From Rotaria sordida (lineage: Eukaryota; Rotifera; Eurotatoria; Philodinida; Philodinidae), in NCBI GenBank assembly GCA_905250125.1, contig CAJNOL010001114.1, forward strand, positions 1 to 64,000: a stretch of DNA of 64,000 nt, given 5' to 3'. The notes under the pieces were generated by a model. It did not search any database, had not been told where the DNA came from, and saw only the letters and a list, made by a program, of their open reading frames with translations. The position numbers were made by a program, and so were the translations under genes. Every line of letters begins with the position of its first letter. Position 1 is the stretch's first letter. Below are positions 35,888-47,588 of this stretch, in pieces.

Positions 35888-37451
35888 AATGTGTATATAG
35901 TGTGACTAAGAATATGTGATAGTTGAATATATTTTGTATAATATATTTGAAATAAAAATTGTTAACTATCTTATAGTTGTATCGACATATATATCAAAAT
36001 AAGTAATTAAAATTTGAGAAAATTGTTTGCAATCAATAAAACAAACTTATAACAATTTATTCGATGTGATCAAAAACACTAATTGATGTAATTGTTTCTA
36101 ACATAAACTTATTAATTGACACAGGAAAGTGTAACATTTTGTGTTCTCTTTCTCATTCTTTCATTAACTAACGAGACGAATTCGACTGATAATATTAGAA
36201 AGTTATATGTGGATGTAATTTTTATTCTGAACAAGAAGAATATTATTCCATTTTTCTCTATAAAATTTACAACATCTAGGCAACTCAAGAAAAATTCATA
36301 CATATCATTTCTTTTGATTGAAACATATAAATGGAAATCATTTAAGAAAAAATACTAATATTATTCAGAATTTGATTATGCTTCAATTAAAAAAAAAAGA
36401 TTTCTAAGACAGAATATCTTTTAATTCTTTAATTTCTTTTTTTATTATAAATTCAAAAAAAATAAAAATCAGTTCCATTAAGATGAATCTACTACGACAT
36501 TTCTAGTTCATATATTGGAAATTAAATAAATAGTTGTACTTTCGCTAATTCTTCAACTCATCGTTAAGAATGAAACGAAGAGTAATGAGTTAATAATTAC
36601 ATTGAATCTGAAGGTGATCTTGGATATGAAATATCTTTTGTTACATATCAACATCTTCAAAGTTTGTCCAGGCTAAGAAATAAAATAAACAAAATCTTTT
36701 TGTTTTTCATTGTATTCTAGGATCTCATTCATAGTCATGCATGTCTATGTTTCTCGCCCAATACGAAATCAGGTCAGTGGTTTATTCAGCGTGAGGACCG
36801 AGAGGATGGCGGCCCTTCAAAGATCGGGTTAGGCCTTCCCGAAGAGAAAATCTGGATAAAACACTGAGTTCGGCAGACAGTAGGTGAAAAGAAAATGAAA
36901 GTCATCCCTAAATTGATTCAAATAGTAATAAATATACTTTGAGACGCACTCTATCTCATGGCAAAAAAAATTTTGTTACGAATTTTAAGTACAGTGGAAC
37001 AACCGGAATTTAAAAATTGCCCTGGCAACACTAGTATTGATGGGAAAATCAATTTTTTATCAAAATTTAGCCATCTGGTAGGCACGCCTAGTAGATATTC
37101 TGAATCTAAGTATCGTCTGATATTGATGATTGAAGAAACCTTTCTGAAAAAATAAATATAAAAGTTTCTTCTTAACTAATTTTCAAAATGACTAAGCTCA
37201 GTAAAACGAATACACGCTTTGGAATGTCAATGTATCGTGTTAGAATATTCTATTCTTTGTCTTGTATCACCACTAATGTCCGATGTGACCAAGTTTTTTG
37301 GTCATGATCTCTTTCCTTGAACGATGTTCATTGTGATGAAAGTTAGATAAAGACAAAAACATATAAAAATGATGAGATTAATCAAGAAGAAAACTATGTT
37401 CTTAATTAATTGGATTCAATTCAGTCGAATAGGTGTGTTTTCGTTTAACTA

Positions 37452-37920
37452 GGGGTGTCGGCTTAGCATTAGTATTAAGAAAATGCTAATACTTTTGCAT
37501 TAGGTTAAAAATTTAGCTTAATGCTCTTGTGTTAGAAATAAAAAATCAATTTAATACTTTGGCATTAGTATTAGTCTAATACTAATTCCTGTAGTCCTCG
37601 AGAATAGAACAAAATTGTTCCGTTATGGTAATTCTTTTCCTAAAACAGAACACTTTTGCTTTTTTTTTAGAACAGCTTCCTATAATGGAACAAAAGTGTT
37701 CTGTTTTGGGAAAAAAACTATCATAATAGAGCAATTTTGTTCTGTTTTCGGGAGCTATAGACTTTAATATTAGACTAATACTTTTCTAATACTAATGCCA
37801 AAGTATTAAATAAATTTTTTTAATTCTAACATAAGAGCATTAAGTTAATTTTTTAATTCTAATACAAAAGTATTAAAATTTGCATTAAATAATGCAATGC
37901 TAATGCTAAGCGGACACCCT
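37452..37920. repeat. miniature inverted-repeat element flanked by TA
   Basis: The ends are ggggtgtcggcttagcatta and its reverse complement finishing gctaagcggacacc. A TA dinucleotide flanks both sides (37450-37451 and 37921-37922), as expected for Tc1/mariner-type target duplication. The interior is built of alternating 'taatactttggcattag' type words and a second inner hairpin with aacaaaa[a/g]tgttc words, so nearly all of it can fold on itself. No transposase frame is present. Confidence 0.78.
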
Positions 37921-39070
37921 TACATTTAACTGTATTTATTACAAGACATATTCTTTTATGATGTTTTGTGCTTGCTATGTTTTAAAATTTCATCTGATCT
38001 TCACTTTCAATTTTAATTTGTTTTAGGAAAATTTTAAATCATCGCAATAAGTAAAGAATATGAAATTTATTTGTTTTATAGAAAAACTAATGCAATCAAT
38101 AGAGACACAGATATTAGTATCCATGACTCTAAGTCACGGAAAGCACTAATCAGAATAGTCTAAACGCTCCTGAATCATACAGCAAGTTTTTCAGTCTTGG
38201 CTTTTCAGAATGCCAAAGCATTTCTATTGAAAATCAATGATATATTCGAAAACTACATCGGATAATGTATGGTACAAGATATTTTCTTACCAAAAAATTT
38301 CTTCAAAAATATGTGGACAAAGGGTTCCTCTTAAGTGGTTTTCGAAGTAATATGCAGTTACTTCTGAGCAAAAGACAACTGCTTTCACGAAACGAAAGTT
38401 ACATATCCATATTATGTTTCGTAGTTTATGAAAACGATATAAAAAATTATACGTTTGATGCAAAACAATACTAAATAACGATTGATTAATTATTAGTGTT
38501 CTACACCTGTACGATTTTTCGTATCCAAACCTGGACCGAAACTAATCGACATCTGACAGATACTTACCAAAAAAAAAGAGATCATCTGAAATTCCACAAA
38601 AAAGCATCTGATTCAAAATTCACTTGGTATCTTTCTGCTTCTAAAATTCGATCAATTTCGCTAAGTGTAGGTTTGCTTGTTACTGATAATACTGTAATGA
38701 AACACAATGTTGGTATCAAAAGTCATAATTGTCGATACATACATGAATGCTTTTCCTCTCCATGTATTCAATTACTTTGTCATATGATTCCTCATTATCT
38801 GTAGATGAATTTTCATTAAAAATGAATTCTCTTTGTAAAACACTTTCACTTTTCACTTCTGTGACTTGTTCTCAAGTACAATAAAATTGCTTGGATTTTC
38901 ATTCCTATATTTTTATATAAATAGCTGTTTGGAACAATAAAAATATTGAGATCTCATCTATTGCCGGGCCGGATGCCAAGTACTCGACCTTGTTACAGAA
39001 GACTATCAATTGATAATAAAAATGATTCATTTTTGTAATTTTTTCTTAATATTCAATGATTTCATATCTA

Positions 39071-39076
39071 TTTATT
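39071..39076 (-). terminator. AATAAA polyadenylation signal of the filamin-type gene
   Basis: The hexamer on the minus strand lies about 47 bases after the stop codon at 39123-39125, supporting that codon as the true end of the gene. Confidence 0.55.
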
Positions 39077-39122
39077 TTATTTTCCGTATTGTATAATATA
39101 ATATTCATAATCTACGAGACAT

Positions 39123-42100
39123 TTACCAAGTACATGATATATTGATATACAAAATTTGTTCATCCGGTGTAAAATCAACACGTACAATATTCTCATTTTG
39201 TTTTTCGAAAATTTCTTTAACAAGAATATTTGGTTTAATAGTTCCATGTCCATCAGTTATTCTAACATGATAATTATTATTATTATTATCATCATCATCA
39301 TCGTGTGTTGATGTTTGAATATCTGTTGATGATGATGAAGATAAAGATGATTTTGATGATATATCATCATTTGAACTATAACCACTTTCATATGTTGAAT
39401 TTTTATCATTAAAATTTTTTGTTAAAAAATCTTTTAATGTAAAACAAAAATGTGTCGGTTGATTTAATGTTAAACATTGATTATTTATAGCTGGACCAGT
39501 TAATAAAATATCTTTATCTTGTATTGATTGACAATAAAATGGATTATTTTCAGCAACAATACTAGCATAATCAATTGATATTAAATGTTTACCTAATGTA
39601 ACAGGTATAAATGAACATAGATATGAAGAACGATGACGACGACGTATTGATACAGATGGAGATTGTTCATCATCTGTTAATATATCAATATGAAGTAAAT
39701 TATTTGAATCATCAAATGGATTATCAACAAAGACCTTTAAATAGAAAATAAGTTATTAGCATTATCTTCGATAATTATTCTAGAATTGATTTAAGTTTTT
39801 TGTTGTAATACGTATCTTTGATAGGAAGAGAGTAATGTTGCTAAAGTAATAGTACAGATAGCAAAATAATTGAAGGTTCATGAAGATGTAAATGTATAGG
39901 GACTAGAGATGTGCAGAACCAAGTTTTTTTCGGTTATCTCTGTTGAACTATGTTTTGTTTGTTATAATTTATAAGATAATTCGCTGAAAACTGTAGAATA
40001 TTTAATTATAATCTTTAGTTCCGATGGGAAGAACTTTTTTTTCTCGGAGCCCCAGTCCAGGAAAATCTTCAAGTTTACATTCCGTGCATCTCTAGTGAAG
40101 ACTAAAAATACGTCAAAAAAGATATGACACGTATAGAATAGAAAAATTAACATAAACAGCATACTGGCAAAAGCAGGAATGTTTGTCTCTTTCCTTCGAA
40201 ATTGATCAGACATCGAAAAACTATTCCTACTATGATTGCTATTGTTTACTTTGCGATGATCTAACATTCCCTTCACTTATCTCTTATGATAGGTCTATCG
40301 CTATGATGTAGAAACGATTCAATCAACAGAAAGACATTAGAAAAAGCTTATTTTAACAATGTTTCCTAATGAGGAAATTATCCGAGCTGTAACTCACCGT
40401 TTGACCTCATATTGAATCTACGAGAAAGTCTCGATAAGACTAGTTTAGGTATTTACTGAAAAATCAAATAACAGAATCTCGACTTGAAATTTTGCCCATA
40501 GATAGATCTCATGATCCTTAGAACATCCTGAAAGTTTTCATCCAAAAACAATGTTCCTTTATTGAAAGATTTTGAATTTTCAACTGAAGTCAATTTTTAT
40601 GATATGTATCTATGGCAAATGACTATTTCCTGAAAATTCAATACTTCGTTCTTTTTCGGCTGAAATTCCATTATTTGGTTTTTTTATAAATACCAAGAGA
40701 GAAAGTGCAGGTTTGAAACTCCAACACCTTGTGGTATTGAAAGTACTAATACATATTTGAATTTAGACTAGAGATTAAGGTGATTGGAACGAGTAAGAGT
40801 CCATACTATTTATAAAACTTCACTAAAAGTTTCTCGGTTCAAAGAAACCGAATTTCTAATCGATCAGTGAAAGCCTATTTCAAACATATAACTCAAGAAT
40901 TTCGGATTCCTTGAACTTGGAAACCTTTAGTGAAGTTTTATAAATAGTATGGACTCTCATTCATAGCTATCATCTTAATTTCTAGTCTAATTTCAAATAT
41001 ATATCAACACTTTCAGTATCAAACCTACAGTTGTCCCCGTTAGTATATCCATAGGGATAAAAAGAATTAATTCTTTGCTTTATATTATAACATATTATTT
41101 AGATTATTATCTTATCTTACTTGAAATTCAACAGGTCGATGAAGTACAATTTGTTTTGATAAACCAATAACACGTATACGTGGTTTTTCATGATATGTTA
41201 TATTTTTTTCAATTTGAGCAATAAATGGTGAATGTAAAATATCTTTATCATTTTCAAGAATATGTATAGGACAATTACCATCTTCAAATGGTATATAACG
41301 TACAGTTGCTAATTGTTGTTCATAATCAATTTCAGCATGATATGATGGTTCTAAACGAAAATGTATATCATGATTTATTGTTTGATTAAGATCAACATAA
41401 AATTCAGTTGGTAAACCAACAATTGCATGTTTAAGACCAGGTCCAAATGGTTTTAATTTTGATAAATAATTTAATTCATCATTTATAACATCAATTGTTA
41501 ATTGACGATGAATTTTATTATTAAACAATATTATTAATTGATGTTCACCAATAGACATTGGTTGATATGTTAATTCAATTAAATCTATTGAAATTATACG
41601 ACGTTGAACGACTATTGTATGACCATATGGATCAAGAATTGTTAAAGAAAATAAATCAACTATTGGATTATTATAATACGAAGTTACAGATGATTTTATT
41701 CGAAGACGAAAACGTGCAATTGAATTAACAATAATTTTAGTTGAACATCCATCACCTTCTAATTCATATTGAGGTATATCTATTCAAACAAAAAAATTCA
41801 ATCAAAATGAATATTATTAGTTGAATTAGATTCTTATTTTTTTAATGTTTTGGGATAGATAATATGATTTTCTTACTTAATTGTGAATACGAGAACGGTT
41901 GCGAACGATACGGCGGATGTGTCATAGTGAATATAGCACGTTTAACGTCAAATCTGTTAAAGAAGAAAATGACTTACAACTAAACTATAATATGTGCATG
42001 CATGCCGTCGTCCTTTTTTTTTCTTCTCTTTCTGGTTATATCGTTTGAATAAAACTTATTGGAGATGATTTACTGGTATAACAAAACTATTTTTCTCTAT

Positions 42101-43151
42101 TCTATCATCATTTTTCTGTCTATGAAACTGAAATGATAATTTAAAAATGCTCTACTATTTAAGTCAAGTACTGTTTTGATTTGAAGAACGAATAATCACA
42201 TCTCTCAAGTACTTGTAAGGAATAGAAAAAAAAATGTTGATTTTATTCGTACATTATAGTACACTAAATCTAAAAAAAGACCTCAATAATAATGATTTTT
42301 TTCAAATTAAATATGAATTAAATGTTTTATTTACCATGTTGAGGTTTTTCTATTATATTTTCAAATATTAATAATTGTTCTTCTTTTTGATAAGAATTAT
42401 TATTCGAAGTTGTATCATATATAAAAACTGTATATTGTAAATGTGGTACTTTAATATTATTAATATAAAATGATATATTATAAATTCCTGCTTTAATTAT
42501 TGGTTTATAACTACATGAAAAAAGTTTTGTATGACCTTGATTGTATGTATTTATATATTTAATATCATTTGAGACTAATTTTTCATTTGGATCTAAAATA
42601 CGTATATCAATAGGTAATGATAAATTATTTATTGTTAATTCAAAACAAAATAATATTGTTTGATTAAGTTGATTATTAAAATTATTTGTATGAATACCTT
42701 GACCAAAACAATATAATTCAGATTTTATTGATGAATAAGAATTTTTTTGACGAATTAATGATGGACGTCTTAATTTTGAAATAAAATCATCAAAATAATA
42801 TTCATTAAAAAGTAATTCATTTATTTTTATTTTTGTTGATGGGATTATATGAAAATATTCATCAGTAAGACAAATAATTTCATTTAAAATTCTTAATGAA
42901 TCTGAACAATGTATACGATATATATTTGGACATATAGAATCGAATATTGTATGTAAACGACGTATACAGGGTAAAACTTGAAAAAAAGACCTTTGATTGT
43001 ATGTTGTTGTTGTCATTAGAGATGATTTCTTCATTTGAATTAAATCGAGTTCATTAGAATTATTCCATATGAAATCATTATTATCTTTTAAAAGACTAGA
43101 TGTTGGTGCATCATTTAAATAATATGATGAATTCGTATGTCGATAATGCAT
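39123..43151 (-). CDS. filamin-type Ig-repeat protein
   Basis: The exons seen are 43151-42335, 41953-41877 (or from 41972), 41779-41121 and 39734-39123. They carry about five filamin-type Ig repeats. The clearest, in exon 3, has GPGLKHAIVGLPTEFYVDL, then AEIDYEQQ, 'VRYIPFEDGNCPIHI' and SPFIAQI, the strand order of filamin repeats. A 'GQGIHTNNFNNQ' repeat is in exon 1. Exon 4 includes an Asp/Asn/Ser-rich insert. No calponin-homology actin-binding domain is present; the ~140 N-terminal residues are unrecognised. It is thus a filamin relative, not an orthologue of full-length filamin. The strong acceptor of exon 2 (ttaacag, exon from 41953) is one base out of phase with exon 1; a weak acceptor 19 bases upstream restores the frame. 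Either that site is used, an exon is missing, or the assembly has an indel. Intron 3 (39735-41120) is swollen by repeats. Confidence 0.7.
40375..40625 (+). repeat. diverged copy of repeat family A in filamin-type gene intron 3
   Basis: It shares ordered blocks with 63545-63720 on the same strand (agaaagtctcg, catagatag[a/g]tct, cct[t/a]aga..atcctgaaa, aa..aatgttc.tt.attga) and with 25941-26672 and 4500-4745 on the other strand. Confidence 0.55.
40708..41030. repeat. foldback element in filamin-type gene intron 3
   Basis: The left arm (from gtttgaaactcc, 40710) and right arm (to agtatcaaacc, 41025) pair over ~150 bases. The long matching word agtccatactatttataaaa is present on the left with its complement on the right, flanked by tttagactagagat[t/a]aa and its complement. 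The arms differ by scattered substitutions. Confidence 0.75.
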
Positions 43152-46100
43152 ACTGAATTTCTGTGTTTTTTTTTTTGTTTGATTAGACAAATATTAATTT
43201 ACCTATAACATGCATACAAATAGATAAAAATAGCTCCAGCAAACAAGTCTAGTCACCTATATAAAGAAGAACTAGTGACAAAATAATGATTATATATTAC
43301 GTATTGAATAACCTAACGTCTAATTATCTATGAATGACGAAATATGTCCTTCATTTCGTGCATATACTCTACACCTTACACAATTAGAATATAATGGAAA
43401 ATAAATTTTCATATACAATAAGAAAAAAAAAGCGAACTGAAGTAATGCAAATGATTATGATTTTAATCTTTAAAAATTCCTATAAAAGATTAAGTTATAT
43501 GATTACTTTGTGAAATAAAAAACAAAACAAAAAAAGAAGTCATAAATGTTATTGACAAATCACATAAACAATTGTATATATTCATGGACAAATATTTTAT
43601 ATAGTTAAGTTTTTTTCAAATATAATTACTAATTACTATTGAAATCTATTACGAGAATATAGACAAGCGCATAGTTACGGTCTATGTAATGTTCACACAT
43701 TCGAAAGTACCATAACATAGACTTGTTCATTATCTTTACCAAAGACAATAACATGAAAGAACTTTTGTAGATTCATATTTTCTTTATATTTAGATGTATG
43801 TTCAATAAACATTCAAGTTTTACAATAAAATCGATTGAATATTTCATAACATGTATGTACATATATATTAAAATAATATAGTTAAAACACATCATTATTT
43901 GTCGTTAATAATAATTTTACTCTCACGTTCATCGAAAGCACTAATAGAATTCATGATATATATATATATATATGTTCAGTCATGAATAATAATTATCAGA
44001 TGGTTATTACGTTTGAGATTTTTAATTATAGTTCTGTAGTTTATATTTAATAAACAGCGCTATATATATTTCGATTATGTCATATAGACTATTATTTGAA
44101 TGACAAATAAACGATGATATAAACAATACATATATATTCTTTCTAATTGAAAAGAATTCAATATATGAATGTGCAATGTCAACTAAATTTTTTTGTCATT
44201 ATCATTCTTTAATTACTTGCTATCATTTGTGCTATTTCTTCTTGTTTTATTATGACTCATATAACAAATATTGTACAATCATATTGCATTATTTGATATT
44301 TTTCAGTTATTAACATCAAGACATCCTTCATTCTTAATCTTCATATATATTTTATCATTCTGACCTTCTTTTCTACATTTAATTTTCAATCATTACACGA
44401 AAAATATAATCTTAATAAATCTTTTGTCGTTTACTACAATTGTTAATCATTGATATAAAACTATTCTGTTTTACCATTAATTTTAATTATTTTCAATGAT
44501 GAGAGTTTATATCCAACTATTACTACCATAAAAATACTATTGATTATTTATTATTTTTTTTTCCGAGTTGACTTAATTTAAATCTTTTTTTTTTCTTCTA
44601 CCATCTCTACAATATATTAGTCGTCTATAAGTACCTTATTTTCATCTTTATATTTCAATATTATAAATATATGAAGCTCTATAAATGAAACATTATAGTT
44701 CTCAAAATGTTACTTTCATTGCATCATCTCAATAGTCACCAAAAAAAAATGAATGACTGAATTAATCTTTGATGATCGTTAAGATGACGATCAAATTTAT
44801 TCTTTCTTTCAGCTAGTGATCCGATATTTAATGGAAGCAATCAATAAAAATAACAAAAAAAAAAGAAAAGAAAAATTCGATCTCATTCAGCATAACTAAT
44901 GTCTTCTCAGAAATCTATTGATAGATCGGTTCATTCATTTTTAACGATTGAGAAGTATTATTTACGCATGATAGATAGAAAAAAAAATTTATATATATAT
45001 TCTTTTTAAAAGCAGCATGAAACTTCAATCATACATCTTTCTATCAAGGACGATGACCGATCAACCCTTCAAAAAAAAACACAAATATATACTCTTTCAT
45101 TTTTAACACAAGAGAAAAGAAAAAAAAACGATTATTACTTTACACCGAAGGACCTCAATAAAATTAAACTAATATACTTTTTCATTAGAGTTTCTTCGAA
45201 AATCTATATGTCTCAGGTGTAACTAGGGAATTGCAGGTGATAGAGCAAAAACTATCGGTGGAAGGACATCGGTCGACCGGATCTATCGTTGGTTACATCA
45301 CTACGTAGATTATAAAACTAATATCATTTTATTCGTAGACTTACGTGCATTTTGTAAAAAATTCATTAACGAGTTCATAGTCGTTCAAACAACACTCTTC
45401 AATTTATAGATATATAAAGGCAACAACAATATAGTATTGACACGCGCATATAAATATAAACGATCGATAGCGCAATATTTTATTGCTTAATAGTGACGTA
45501 GGTGTCGGGTAGCTCGATAAATACGTGACAACCATAAATCTCTTAATTATGTTTGTTTCTTGTTCTTTTTTTTTGAAGTTGTAAAACAGAAAAAAAAAAT
45601 TCATCAAATTTTTGTTAATAGAAAAAAGCTACAAGAGATTATTCGTGTCATTGGACAAGATGGTTAAAATTATAATAGGTGATTTCTCTATTAAAAGTGT
45701 TAAACGATAGATTGTTTTGCTGATATTCATTACAATACAAGGTCAATAATTTATATTCTTATTCGATTATGAAGCAAAAACAATAAGTACTATTGTTTCG
45801 TATAGAAATTGAATATATTTCTTAAAGATTACGAATACTTACTTTTACCCTTTTTTTTCGCAGGAGACATGAAATAATTGTTTTTTTTTTGTAGAAAAAA
45901 AAGTATTTGTGACTGTCCGATGTATATTTTTATTCGAACGAAATATTTAATATATGAATGAAATGGAATGTTACAGACTGATAAAAATATCATTTTTTTT
46001 AAATATGTGAAAAGAAAAAGAAGAACTAGGTCATCTGACTGAATTAAATATTCATTGTAAAGAATAATGCCTATAGAATTAAAATACGCATATATCTTGA

Positions 46101-46244
46101 AATTAAGTGAAGTATCAATAAAAAAAATAAAAGGAAAAATGTAATTTTTTCGATAAATTCATATTTCATTATATATATATAACAATAGGGAATTTTTGAT
46201 CTTATTCGGTCATTTTCAATCTTTCCCTGAGGAATTAAAATGTA

Positions 46245-46470
46245 AAACATGATTTAGGTGCTCTTGCAAATCATACGGAAATTGTTTTATTCAATTTATT
46301 GTGGAATACATTTCTTCTCTATCCTTTTACTCAATCGTCCAAAAATGGAATAAGAAAGTAGCTCATATATTATAACAAGATATTATTCATATACAGTCTT
46401 TCATCGTATATTAACAGCGTCTATCACGATCTGTGATGGTTTCTGATTGGAGAGAGAGAGTGAGAACTTA
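46245..46470 (+). repeat. repeat family B, copy 2
   Basis: Matches 10985-11300 in ordered blocks on the same strand, ending with 'agcgtctatcacgatctgtg' against 'acatctgtcacagtctgtg'. Confidence 0.5.
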
Positions 46471-47302
46471 CTTGAAGCTTTCTCAAATAAAACCAAACCT
46501 AGAGATCATCATGTTAGTGTATGATAGCAAAATGATAGAGAAAAAAGATGTACATGTGTTGGAGATGGTCGACTTGCAATCTTTATGACCTTATATGTCA
46601 AAACATACGTTCAATAATATTTATGAAATACTATCATCTCATCAAGATCTTTATTACAGGTGTCACTATTGAATGAATTCTGTTATACGAGACATCATTT
46701 TGTTTCTCTAGTGTTTTTTTTCGAAACATGATATCAAACTGACTGATATTCTTATTAATTGAATTGTATGGTGATTGTTTCAAATCTTAAAGGATTATCA
46801 GAGAGATGCTCCGAGGTCATTAAGATTGTGAAGGGAGGAAAGATCGATAACTGACGAGACCGATTGGAAGATTTTTACTAAAGTTGACCGGATTTTGGAG
46901 GTGGTTAAACGTTTTCTTTTTGTCAGTTGATGAGCAAAACAAACAATAAAACGCTCGAAATCAATAGGTCATATATATAGAAACTATTTGAAGGACGCAA
47001 ATTGATATCACTCGTACTGAAACAGTTAATGAGTTGGCGGAAACACCAGACACTGTATTTTGAAGCCCTCTTAAAGTTTCTTGAATATTTGAAGTCTGCT
47101 GTTCCCCTTTGGAGTAGATCCTTACGAAAAGATTTATATTTAATCATTTTGAGAAGCAAGTTTCATTGTAGTTTTTCTCTAGGAAAACAATTGTAAGATC
47201 TTCTTTAAATAAAAATTGAGGTAGGACATTTGAACTATTCTTGGTATTATACCTTTAAGTTTTTTATTCAATGAAAATATATACAAAAAAAATCATAGTT
47301 AA

Positions 47303-47512
47303 AGGTGTAGGCCGATCGGCTGAGACGTCGCTGCCGCTGCCGCGATACCAAAATAGATACTCGCGTTTTGAAAATTTTCGACATTCTGGATCTATTTTTA
47401 GGCGATGTTCTTTTTCCTGTTTTTTTTTATCAGCAAGTTCTCTATCATTGTTTTCATTTTAAAATTTCTTGAAATTAAGAAAATTTTCAAAAAAGAGTTA
47501 TTCAAAACTTCC
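47303..47512 (-). repeat. repeat family D, copy 1
   Basis: The left end gtaggccgatcggctgagac, then cgtcgctgccgctgccgcg, is strikingly GC-rich for this genome. Read on the minus strand, the copy aligns with 59975-60192: 'gaagttttgaa', aatttc.agaa.ttt.aaaatgaaaa, gaaaattttcaaaa, then the GC-rich terminus. A 63-codon frame across it (47271-47462) is accidental. Confidence 0.6.
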
Positions 47513-47588
47513 AACTACTGATAATCAATACAACGGCTTACACATTTAATCATAATGTCTATTCTTATTTTATAGTTAATAATTTATC

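Larger units (their letters stand above)
35888..39122. other. gene-poor intergenic region with a TA-flanked foldback
   Basis: No supported gene. It contains the foldback at 37452-37920. Frames at 36958-37155, 38265-38474 and 38496-38804 lack splice sites and domains. A GC-richer piece at ~36780-36880 has no tRNA fold or frame that I can support. Confidence 0.4.
43152..47588. other. intergenic region between the filamin-type gene and TRPA1
   Basis: 4.4 kb upstream of the filamin-type gene and downstream of TRPA1, both on the minus strand. It contains family B repeat sequence at ~46245-46470 and a family D copy at 47303-47512. The frames at 46923-47196 overlap on opposite strands with no splice context. 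Several (AT)n runs occur near 43958-43972 and 44995. No gene is supported. Confidence 0.45.

Noticed and set aside
36780..36880. GC-richer patch that could have been a tRNA or small RNA
   Set aside because: No cloverleaf arms, no anticodon loop and no A/B box spacing could be traced.
43152..43190. Start of the filamin-type frame extended to 43190
   Set aside because: The upstream end would start at TTG, not ATG; the first in-frame ATG is at 43149-43151. An upstream exon cannot be excluded.
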